From DASXMR01 sp036495525 (GTDB taxonomy: Bacteria > Actinomycetota > Actinomycetes > Streptosporangiales > Streptosporangiaceae): a stretch of 14,989 nt of DNA. Below, piece after piece: positions 1 to 5,414 of the stretch (positions within the stretch are counted from its first letter, which is position 1; every line of letters begins with the position of its first letter). The position numbers and the translations under genes were made by a program. Under the pieces are notes generated by a model. That model saw only the letters and a program-made list of their open reading frames with translations. It searched no databases and was not told where the DNA came from. Where the stretch lies: contig DASXMR010000075.1 in NCBI GenBank assembly GCA_036495525.1, positions 1-14,989 on the forward strand, given 5' to 3'.

Positions 1-160
1 GGGGATCGCGGCAGCTCAGGAACAGGGCATCAGCAGAACCCGGCCTACAGGCCGACTCGCCCGCCGCCCGGCCTGTGACCTGCGGTTGCGCAGTCACAGG
101 GCGGTCCAGTTCCGGCACTGGTCCGCGCCGCAAGCACGGCCGCGGCTGCCGCTTCGCGCT
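1..160. other. Left-edge stretch without a recognisable gene
   Basis: No frame here gives a recognisable protein. One minus-strand frame, just past the TGA that ends the ABC relic, stays open to the left edge but shows no family motif and no ribosome site. Besides the 72-100 hairpin, a short perfect stem cggcc/ggccg with a TACA loop lies at 41-54. The stretch looks like decayed intergenic DNA. Confidence 0.4.
72..100. terminator. Strong hairpin, possible terminator
   Basis: The arms cctgtgac (72-79) and gtcacagg (93-100) are perfectly complementary. Inside them tgcg (81-84) pairs with cgca (89-92) around a GTTG loop, leaving one bulged base. There is no T-tract, as is common for high-GC actinobacterial terminators. 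No clear gene ends directly beside it, so the strand it serves is unknown. Confidence 0.4.
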
Positions 161-268
161 TCAGTAGCGCCCCGGCCCCGGCTGCCTGAGCCGACTTAGG
201 TTCTGCTCGACCGTCATGTGCGGGTAGAGCGCGTAGTTCTGGAACACCATGGACGAGCGCCCCGCCAT
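161..268 (-). pseudogene. Relic of sugar ABC transporter ATPase (MalK/UgpC type), Q-loop segment only
   Basis: A 35-codon minus-strand reading frame contains MVFQNYALYPHMTVEQNL, the signature around the Q-loop of MalK/MsmX/UgpC ATPases that energise sugar import; the Q-loop glutamine is residue 10. Family members are about 350-400 residues long. Walker A should lie about 40 residues upstream and the LSGGQ signature and Walker B downstream; none is present, and a TGA ends the frame shortly after the motif. The ATG at 268 is only the first in-frame start and has no clear ribosome site. It lies downstream of the marR-like gene on the same strand. I read it as a decayed gene fragment. The identity of the motif is secure; whether anything is still translated is doubtful. 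Confidence 0.6.
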
Positions 269-321
269 CAAGACCCTGCTGCGTCCCTGACCTCACGCTC
301 CTGCGGTTGCGGAGAGCATCA

Positions 322-852
322 CTAGGCCTGACCGGCTGACAGCCGCTCGGTGATGCGGTCGTGGAAGCTCTTGCTGGCCAGGGCGGCCTTGATGTCCTCC
401 GCGACGCGGGTGAGCGGGTAAGGGATCTCGGCTTCCAGCTCGGTGAGCGCTGACTCGGTGGCACGCCACTCGGCCGCGAGCAGCGCGGCGACGCGCTCCG
501 CCTTGGCGGTAAGGGTCACCGTCTTGCTGCGTGCGTCCTGGCCAGGCGTGGTTTCCACCCACCCGGCGGCGCGCATGGCCGCGACTTTCTGGCTGAGCGC
601 TGAGTGGGTGTGCCCGAACGATCTCGCCAGCTCGGCGATGGTCATCGGGCCGCGTGCGTCCAGCCTGACGATCTCGCGCACCCAGTTCGGCTTCAGGTCC
701 TCGATGCCGTTGTCGGCGTAGACGCGGGCGATCTCGTCATCCATGTCCGAGAGGACGCGGAAGACCGGCCGCCAGCGGCTTACCTCGGTAGGGTCATCGG
801 CCGCGATGCCAGCTGGTGCAGCGCCTGGTTCCGGCGCATGGCCATCGTTCAT
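322..852 (-). CDS. MarR-family transcriptional regulator
   Basis: This 176-residue protein has a central winged helix-turn-helix (about residues 55-118). The helices TIAELARSFG and HTHSALSQKVAAMRAAGWV are followed by the wing DARSKTVTLTAKAERV, the typical MarR layout. Flanking helices should form the dimer interface. MarR proteins are cytoplasmic dimeric repressors that usually control a neighbouring efflux gene and leave DNA on binding a small phenolic or drug-like ligand. The divergent neighbour is an MFS exporter, and a perfect 28-bp palindrome lies between the two starts, so autoregulation plus control of the exporter is the natural reading. The ATG at 852 has AGGA about eight bases upstream. 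The protein has about 25 extra N-terminal residues before the usual MarR start, so an internal start such as MDDEIARVY is possible. The ligand is unknown. Confidence 0.88.
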   Translation of the reverse strand: MNDGHAPEPGAAPAGIAADDPTEVSRWRPVFRVLSDMDDEIARVYADNGIEDLKPNWVREIVRLDARGPMTIAELARSFGHTHSALSQKVAAMRAAGWVETTPGQDARSKTVTLTAKAERVAALLAAEWRATESALTELEAEIPYPLTRVAEDIKAALASKSFHDRITERLSAGQA

Positions 853-864
853 CTGCTCATCCTA

Positions 865-870
865 AAAGTA
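865..870 (-). promoter_or_regulatory. Candidate -10 element (TACTTT) for the marR-like gene
   Basis: On the minus strand TACTTT fits TANNNT and overlaps the left end of the palindrome. It mirrors the plus-strand -10 and would start transcription a few bases before the ATG at 852. This is inferred from position and motif only. Confidence 0.35.
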
Positions 871-895
871 ACAGCACTTATATAAGTGCTGTTAC
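868..895. promoter_or_regulatory. Perfect 28-bp palindromic operator for the MarR-like repressor
   Basis: The half-site gtaacagcacttat is followed directly by its exact reverse complement, with no mismatch or spacer. It is AT-rich in a very GC-rich window and sits between the divergent marR-like and MFS starts. MarR dimers bind such palindromes. It overlaps candidate -10 elements on both strands, so one bound dimer could block both transcripts. Confidence 0.85.
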
Positions 896-898
896 ACT
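893..898 (+). promoter_or_regulatory. Candidate -10 element (TACACT) for a leaderless MFS transcript
   Basis: TACACT fits TANNNT and ends seven bases before the GTG at 906, which would place the transcription start at the start codon. No Shine-Dalgarno sequence precedes that GTG. The element overlaps the right end of the palindrome. No good -35 box is visible. Confidence 0.45.
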
Positions 899-905
899 AT
901 CACTC

Positions 906-2186
906 GTGCGCTTGCTCACGGACGTCACCCCGCTGCGGGAGATCCCTGCCTTCCGGCGGCTGTGGCTGGGCTCCATGTTCTCCCAGACCGGTTCGGCCAT
1001 GACGGCCTTCGCCATCTCGCTCCAGGTATACGACCTGACGCACTCTCCGGCTGCCGTCGGCGGGATCGGCGTCGCCATCTTCGTCCCGATGCTGCTGATC
1101 ACCCTCCCGAGCGGCACCTTCGCCGACCGGGTGGACCGGCGCCTGCTGGTCCTGATGGTGAGCGCTGGCCAGGCCGTGGTGTCGGCCGCGCTCTTCGCCC
1201 TGGCCGCCTTCGGCGGTGCCGCGCTGTGGTGGCTGTATGCGCTGGCAGCGGCCCAGTCCGCGCTCGGCGCGGTCGGCGCCCCGGCACGGCTGACGTTCAT
1301 CCCCCGGCTCGTGCCGCAGGCCCAGCGGGCAGCCGCGATAGCGCTCAACCGGATCATCTTCCAGGTCATGATGATCGCCGGCCCGGCGCTGGCTGGCGTG
1401 GTCGTGGCGGCGACCGGATTCCGGGGCTGCTACCTCATCGACGTGGTGACCTTCGGCGCTTCGCTGTGGGGCGTGGGACGGCTGCCCGCGATGCCCGCGC
1501 GGCAGCCAGGCCAGGCCGGCGACCGCAGGCCGTCGGGCCTCGCCCAGACGCTGGAGGGCCTTTCCTTCATCCGGCGCAGCCGGGTCCTGTGCGGTGCTTT
1601 CCTCGCGGACGTGAACGCCACGTTCTTCGGGCTGCCGCTGTCGCTGTTCCCGGCGATCAACGCGGAGCGGTTCGGCGGAGATCCCCGGACGCTCGGCCTT
1701 TTCAGCACGGCGATCGGGGCAGGCGGCCTGGTCAGTGCCGTGTTCGCCGGGCCGCTGCGGCACGTTTCGCGGCACGGCCAGGTGATGCTGGCGTGCGTCG
1801 CGGTATGGGGCGGCGCATTCGCGCTGTTCGCGGTCGCGCCCTGGCTCTGGCTGACGCTGCTGGCGCTGGGCATCGCCGGATTCGCGGACACCTTCACCGT
1901 GGTGATCCGCGGGGTCATCGTGCAGGCAGTCACCCCCGATGAGCTTCGGGGCCGGGTCAGCGCGGCCGACTACCTGGTCGGTGCCGGCGGCGGCCAGCTC
2001 GGATCGCTTGAGGCAGGCCTGGTGGGCTCACTGACCACCCCGGTGATCAGCGCGCTGAGCGGCGGGCTGCTGACCATCCTCGGCGCGCTGGCGATCGGCG
2101 CGGCCGTGCCCGGCTTCCGCCGGTACCAGGCGAGCCCTCCCGCCGAGCAGCAAGCACCGGAATTCAGCCAGGCAGCAGCAACCTAA
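906..2186 (+). CDS. MFS transporter, MFS_3/EntS-like exporter
   Basis: This 426-residue inner-membrane protein is a drug or siderophore exporter type driven by the proton gradient. The N-terminus LREIPAFRRLWLGSMFSQTGSAMTAFAISL is typical of MFS_3/EntS-like carriers. The loop after the second membrane segment carries motif A as GTFADRVDRRLLVL. About twelve hydrophobic segments follow, with a second half-repeat after about residue 220, and the length is normal for the family. I chose the GTG at 906 over an ATG at 816, because the upstream start would place the operator and the regulator's start inside the gene. The gene is divergent from a MarR-like repressor, so induction by its export substrate is likely. 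The substrate cannot be read from the sequence. It ends 124 bases before the convergent DUF849 gene. Confidence 0.88.
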   Translation: MRLLTDVTPLREIPAFRRLWLGSMFSQTGSAMTAFAISLQVYDLTHSPAAVGGIGVAIFVPMLLITLPSGTFADRVDRRLLVLMVSAGQAVVSAALFALAAFGGAALWWLYALAAAQSALGAVGAPARLTFIPRLVPQAQRAAAIALNRIIFQVMMIAGPALAGVVVAATGFRGCYLIDVVTFGASLWGVGRLPAMPARQPGQAGDRRPSGLAQTLEGLSFIRRSRVLCGAFLADVNATFFGLPLSLFPAINAERFGGDPRTLGLFSTAIGAGGLVSAVFAGPLRHVSRHGQVMLACVAVWGGAFALFAVAPWLWLTLLALGIAGFADTFTVVIRGVIVQAVTPDELRGRVSAADYLVGAGGGQLGSLEAGLVGSLTTPVISALSGGLLTILGALAIGAAVPGFRRYQASPPAEQQAPEFSQAAAT

Positions 2187-2196
2187 GCCAGGGCAT

Positions 2197-2224
2197 CCAG
2201 GCGAGCGCGGCTACCGGCGCCTGG
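2197..2224. terminator. Hairpin between convergent MFS and DUF849 genes
   Basis: ccaggcg (2197-2203) pairs perfectly with cgcctgg (2218-2224) across a 14-base loop. It begins 11 bases after the MFS stop, a suitable place for its terminator. Confidence 0.5.
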
Positions 2225-2256
2225 CATTCTGACCCGCCCTGACCCAGTCACGGCGG

Positions 2257-2271
2257 GCCGCCAGCGGCGGC
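2257..2271. terminator. Short GC hairpin after the DUF849 gene
   Basis: gccgcc (2257-2262) and ggcggc (2266-2271) form a perfect six-base stem with an AGC loop. It lies about 40 bases beyond the DUF849 stop and may terminate that minus-strand transcript. Confidence 0.35.
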
Positions 2272-2310
2272 ATGTTTGCGCTGGCGAACGGCCGCGCAGA
2301 ACGGCCAGGC

Positions 2311-3036
2311 TCAGCTGCCGGGATGGCCAGCGCCGAGAGCGCGCGCAGCGCGGACGAGTTCGGCGTTGGATTGCGCCGTCGTCCCGTCGGGCATCAGGAA
2401 GGTGTCTTCGAGGCCTACCCGGGTACCGATGCCGCGCGCGATCGCGTCTTCGATCAGGATCCAGGTCGCCTCGCCGTCGCCATGCTGCAGTCGCGGCGCT
2501 GCGGCGCCGCCATGATCGAGCACGCCGTGGATCGCACGGACCAGCTCCACCGCGTCAGCACGGCTTACTTCGACTGGCTCGATGCAGATCCGTAGCATGC
2601 GGCTGGCCAGGCCGCTGTCCAGGAGCAACTCGGCGTCAGCCACCGTCCACACGCCAGCCTCCACGCCGATGCCGGCGCGCAGCAGTGCCTGCATGACCTC
2701 CAGGCTGCCATCCTCGGACAGGTTGACCGTGGCGTAGTCAGGCTCGGTCCACTCGGACACCTGGGCGATGCGCCTGTCGAGGTCTGGCTCGATCCATGCG
2801 CCTGTCGTCACCCCCACCGGCAGTCCGTGCTGACCGCGAACCGCTGCCACGACCACGTCCACGTTGGCAGCGTCGAGACGCTCGACGCCGCTCTCGTCAC
2901 GCGGATGCAGGTGGAAGGCCTGGGCACCGGCCGCGGCACAGGCGCCAGCGTCTTGCGAGAGTTCGCTGATCGTTGTCGGGACAGCCGGGTGATCCGCCTT
3001 GGACAGCGGACCGTTCAAAGTTGCCTGCAGGAGCAT
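2311..3036 (-). CDS. DUF849/BKACE-type beta-keto acid cleavage enzyme
   Basis: This 241-residue TIM-barrel enzyme belongs to the family of 3-keto-5-aminohexanoate cleavage enzyme (Kce), which condenses a beta-keto acid with acetyl-CoA to give acetoacetate and a new acyl-CoA. The N-terminus MLLQATLNGPLSKADHP and the metal motif HLHPRD (His42, His44) are family hallmarks, and Glu210 in GLEDTFLMPDG matches the third zinc ligand. Family members are often 270-310 residues; this one belongs to a shorter type. The ATG at 3036 follows AGGAGGA by about ten bases and begins at the conserved N-terminus. It lies 78 bases downstream of the pentapeptide-DinB gene on the same strand and may be cotranscribed. 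The keto-acid substrate is not predictable without the active-site structure; lysine cleavage itself is not supported by the neighbours. Confidence 0.85.
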   Translation of the reverse strand: MLLQATLNGPLSKADHPAVPTTISELSQDAGACAAAGAQAFHLHPRDESGVERLDAANVDVVVAAVRGQHGLPVGVTTGAWIEPDLDRRIAQVSEWTEPDYATVNLSEDGSLEVMQALLRAGIGVEAGVWTVADAELLLDSGLASRMLRICIEPVEVSRADAVELVRAIHGVLDHGGAAAPRLQHGDGEATWILIEDAIARGIGTRVGLEDTFLMPDGTTAQSNAELVRAARALGAGHPGS

Positions 3037-3114
3037 CCCTGCCGTCTCCTCCTGTTCTCTGTCCCTCGGCGCTGCCGTCCGAGTGCAACTGCCGGGACAC
3101 GCCCGCGGAACTGG

Positions 3115-3933
3115 CTACCGGTTCTCCAGCCCGGCCAGGTCGCGGACTGCGAACCGGTAGTGCTCGATCTCTTCCTCCATCACCACGGCAAGGCACTCGG
3201 CCACGGCCCGCTCCTCGTCCGGGTAGCCGGGGGCGGGCGAGCGCCGGCACAGCCGGCCCAGATCCGCGTCAGTCAGCCCGTCCACGATGCGCCGGATCAC
3301 GGCCATCCGGTCGGCGCGGGCAGCCAGGATCTCGTCGTAGCCGGGCTGCGCCGCCAGGTCGATGCCGAGCGCGGCCGCGTCTGCGTCCGGATACCAGCTC
3401 TGCGGCAGGCCAAGCGGGTGATACGGCCTGGGCTCGTCCAGCACCGTCCGGCTGGCCCACGCATCGGTGATGAAAATCAGATGGCGCAGCGTCTGCTTGA
3501 ACGACCACTCCTGGTTGACCTGCTCGGCCAGCGCTGCGGCCGGCAGCCGCCGGGCGCGCTCGCCAGCCTCCGCCCACAGCCGCTCGATGGTGTCCCACAT
3601 CGAGCGGAAGTCGTCGGCTGTCTGCCCCTCCCGGAACTGGACCCGCTCGGGGTAGCGCCGGTCAAGCTCGGCGCTGACGAACTCAGTCACGTCAACATCA
3701 TTGACCGTGACGTTGCTGAGGTAGCCGGAGATGCTCACGTCCACCAGGCACCCGTCCCTGATCGTCACGCCGGTCAGGTCACAGTCGGTGAACCGGGCAC
3801 CGCGCAGGTCAGCGACGTTGAAGCTGGCGCCGCGGAATTCGGTGCTCCCGCCGCCCTCCCCGGCGTAGAACCGGTGCGGCCCGAACTGGGCCTCGGTCAG
3901 CTCGGGGCCATCGGCGTCGTTGGTTGCTGTCAT
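3115..3933 (-). CDS. Pentapeptide-repeat / DinB-like fusion protein
   Basis: This 272-residue protein has two parts. Residues about 30-85 form pentapeptide repeats of the A(D/N)LXX type (STEFRGASFNVADLRGARFTDCDLTGVTI), which fold as a right-handed beta-helix. Residues about 105-268 form a DinB/DUF664-like four-helix bundle: WSFKQTLRHLIFITDAW carries His151 and EEIEHYRFAVRDL carries His258, the positions used for metal binding in DinB relatives. DinB proteins include mycothiol- and bacillithiol-dependent transferases; the role of this fusion is unknown. No ribosome site precedes the ATG at 3933. A TAACCT -10-like box ends eight bases upstream, so the mRNA may be leaderless. A TGTCACA box lies further upstream (see promoter entry). 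The next minus-strand gene is the DUF849 enzyme. Domain calls are firm; function is open. Confidence 0.8.
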   Translation of the reverse strand: MTATNDADGPELTEAQFGPHRFYAGEGGGSTEFRGASFNVADLRGARFTDCDLTGVTIRDGCLVDVSISGYLSNVTVNDVDVTEFVSAELDRRYPERVQFREGQTADDFRSMWDTIERLWAEAGERARRLPAAALAEQVNQEWSFKQTLRHLIFITDAWASRTVLDEPRPYHPLGLPQSWYPDADAAALGIDLAAQPGYDEILAARADRMAVIRRIVDGLTDADLGRLCRRSPAPGYPDEERAVAECLAVVMEEEIEHYRFAVRDLAGLENR

Positions 3934-3936
3934 GAC

Positions 3937-3963
3937 ACCGCAGGTTAGCCCTGAGCTGTGACA
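3937..3963 (-). promoter_or_regulatory. Weak ECF-type promoter candidate upstream of the pentapeptide-DinB gene
   Basis: The minus strand reads TGTCACA, then 16 bases, then CGGT; a TGTC occurs three bases further on. The -35 is identical to that before the CMD gene, but the -10 is poor at this spacing, so the site may be a chance match. A sigma-A-like TAACCT competes with it. Confidence 0.25.
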
Positions 3964-3994
3964 GCCCGCCTGGCGCCGTCCTGCTGGCCCGGTG

Positions 3995-4021
3995 CGTCAC
4001 AGCCGAGCCCGTCCCGCTGCC
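3995..4021 (+). promoter_or_regulatory. Weak ECF-type promoter candidate upstream of the sigma region 4 ORF
   Basis: CGTCACA, 16 bases, TGCC. Each box differs by one base from TGTCACA-N16-TGTC seen upstream of the CMD gene. It lies 47 bases before the ATG at 4069. Confidence 0.3.
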
Positions 4022-4068
4022 TGAAAGGAGCGGATGCCCGTGACCCGCGGGCGGGAAGGAGCCGCCGG

Positions 4069-4344
4069 ATGGATGACAGCGCGGAGCTGGCCGGCCACGC
4101 CGAGCGGCCGGATTCGCTGGGGCCGGCGTTTCTCGTGCTGCTGCAGGGGCTGCCGCCTGCCGAGCGGGTCGTGTTCCTGCTGCGTCAAGGGTTCGGCTAC
4201 GGGTATGCCGACATCGGCGTCGTGGTCGGCGAGCCGCCGGCGGCATGCCGGCAGATCTTCGCTCGCGCACGGCGGCACCTGGACGCGAGCCCGCCGCGCT
4301 GCCTGGCCTCGCCAGAGGACAGCGAGAACGCGACCGGGGGCTGA
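4069..4344 (+). CDS. Stand-alone sigma-70 region 4 protein (truncated ECF sigma factor)
   Basis: A 91-residue product containing sigma region 4, which binds -35 promoter DNA. AFLVLLQGLPPAERVVFLLRQGFGYGYADIG is the region 4.1/4.2 helix pattern, and the recognition helix PPAACRQIFARARRHLD matches the CRQ..RARRH signature of ECF41/SigJ-like factors. Sigma region 2, needed for -10 melting and core binding, is absent, and so is the C-terminal SnoaL-like domain. The ATG at 4069 is chosen because AAGGAG lies about eight bases upstream; an earlier in-frame start at 3958 adds sequence with no homology. It precedes the epimerase gene by 92 bases. Either it is a decayed sigma factor, or a surviving small DNA-binding protein. 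Its own ribosome site and intact frame keep the second option alive. Confidence 0.65.
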   Translation: MDDSAELAGHAERPDSLGPAFLVLLQGLPPAERVVFLLRQGFGYGYADIGVVVGEPPAACRQIFARARRHLDASPPRCLASPEDSENATGG

Positions 4345-4365
4345 CCGTGGCGGGCCTGCCGCAGG

Positions 4366-4392
4366 TGTCTCAGGCAGCGATCGAGCCTTGTC
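4366..4392 (+). promoter_or_regulatory. ECF-type promoter upstream of the epimerase
   Basis: TGTCTCA, exactly 16 bases, TGTC. Spacing and -10 are identical to the box before the CMD gene and close to the published ECF41 promoter TGTCACA-N16-CGTC (from memory). Transcription would start near 4399, giving a leader of about 38 bases that contains the ribosome site. Confidence 0.5.
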
Positions 4393-4436
4393 TGAGATAT
4401 GCGGACGCTACTCGAAGGCAACGAAGGGAGCCAGCG

Positions 4437-5414
4437 ATGCGAGTGTTCATCGCAGGCGGCACCGGTGTCGTCGGCCAGCATCTCATTCCGATCCTGACGG
4501 CGGCCGGCCACCAGGTGACGGCGACGACCCGCTCGCCCGGCAAGTCTGACCTGCTCGCCAGGCTCGGCGCGAGGCCGGCCGTCGCGGACGGCCTGGATGC
4601 CGGCGGCCTGCTCGCCGCCGTGCGCGAGGCCAGGCCTGACGTGATCATCCACCAGATGACGGCGCTGAGCTCGATGGGAAGCCTGCGCAAGTTCGATCAG
4701 GAGTTCGCCGGCACCAGCAAGCTGCGGACGGAAGGAACCGACAACCTGCTCGCGGCCGCCAGGGCGGCCGGGGCTGGTCGCTTCGTCGCGCAGAGCCACG
4801 TACTGGCGCAGAGCTATGCCGACCCGGAGCTGGACGGAAGCGGCAACGGCAGGCTACCGGCAGGCAGGGCGCTGCCCGCCGCCCCGGCCGCGATGAGCGA
4901 GGCGATCCGGGCGATCAGGCACGTCGAGCTGGCGGTGTCGGATTTCCCCGGCGGAGTCGTGCTCCGCTACGGGAACTTCTACGGCGCCGGCGCCTCGGAC
5001 AACCTGCTCGCGCCGGTGCGCAAGAGGCAGATGCCGGTGGTCGGCGGCGGCACGGGAGTCTGGTCGTTCTCCCAGATCGAGGACGTCGCCGCCGCGACCG
5101 CCGCGGCGGTCAGCAGGGGGGCGCCTGGCGCCTACAACGTCGTGGACGACGACCCGGCGCCGGTGGCGCAGTGGCTGCCGTACCTCGCCGAGTGCCTGGG
5201 CGCCAGGCCGCCGATGCACGTCCCGGCGTGGCTGGGCCGCTTGCTGGCCGGCGACGGCGTGGTCTCCATGATGACCGAGCTAAGCGGGCTGTCGAACGAG
5301 CAGGCCAAGCGCGAGCTTGGCTGGTCACTGCGGTACCCGAGCTGGCGCGATGGGTTCCCTGCCTGGGCCGGCGAGTCAGCCGTGGCGGGAGCCGGCCGTG
5401 ACCATGCAGCTTGA
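4437..5414 (+). CDS. Atypical SDR / NAD-dependent epimerase family protein
   Basis: This 325-residue Rossmann-fold protein begins MRVFIAGGTGVVGQHL, with the GGTGVVG dinucleotide-binding loop at residues 7-13. The substrate half contains LRYGNFYGAG (177-186) and a C-terminal KRELGW motif (291-296) common in extended SDRs. The catalytic YxxxK is missing: the equivalent stretch reads MSEAIRAIRHVE, and the usual serine region reads VAQSHVLAQS. It is therefore an atypical SDR whose reaction cannot be assigned. Similar proteins occur next to ECF41 sigma genes. The ATG at 4437 follows GAAGGGAG by six bases; upstream in-frame starts would overlap the sigma region 4 ORF. An ECF-like promoter lies just upstream, which fits control by an extracytoplasmic-function sigma factor. 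It converges on the CMD-like gene. Confidence 0.82.
   Translation: MRVFIAGGTGVVGQHLIPILTAAGHQVTATTRSPGKSDLLARLGARPAVADGLDAGGLLAAVREARPDVIIHQMTALSSMGSLRKFDQEFAGTSKLRTEGTDNLLAAARAAGAGRFVAQSHVLAQSYADPELDGSGNGRLPAGRALPAAPAAMSEAIRAIRHVELAVSDFPGGVVLRYGNFYGAGASDNLLAPVRKRQMPVVGGGTGVWSFSQIEDVAAATAAAVSRGAPGAYNVVDDDPAPVAQWLPYLAECLGARPPMHVPAWLGRLLAGDGVVSMMTELSGLSNEQAKRELGWSLRYPSWRDGFPAWAGESAVAGAGRDHAA

Noticed and set aside
72..120. GTCACA copies near the left edge as further ECF promoters
   Set aside because: Their -35 boxes start with A or G, the -10 at 16 bases is wrong on the plus strand and only partial on the minus strand, and no gene follows; the repeats are better explained as hairpin arms.
45..464. 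Minus-strand 139-codon frame overlapping the ABC relic and marR-like gene
   Set aside because: It is out of frame with both the ABC ATPase motif and the regulator, and is Arg/Ala/Pro-rich.
816..905. Earlier ATG start for the MFS gene at 816
   Set aside because: It would translate through the operator and the regulator's start region; the conserved MFS N-terminus begins just after GTG 906.
2827..3948. Long plus-strand open frame (373 codons) across the DUF849 and pentapeptide-DinB genes
   Set aside because: It is antisense to two genes with clear family motifs, has no motif of its own and arises from high GC.
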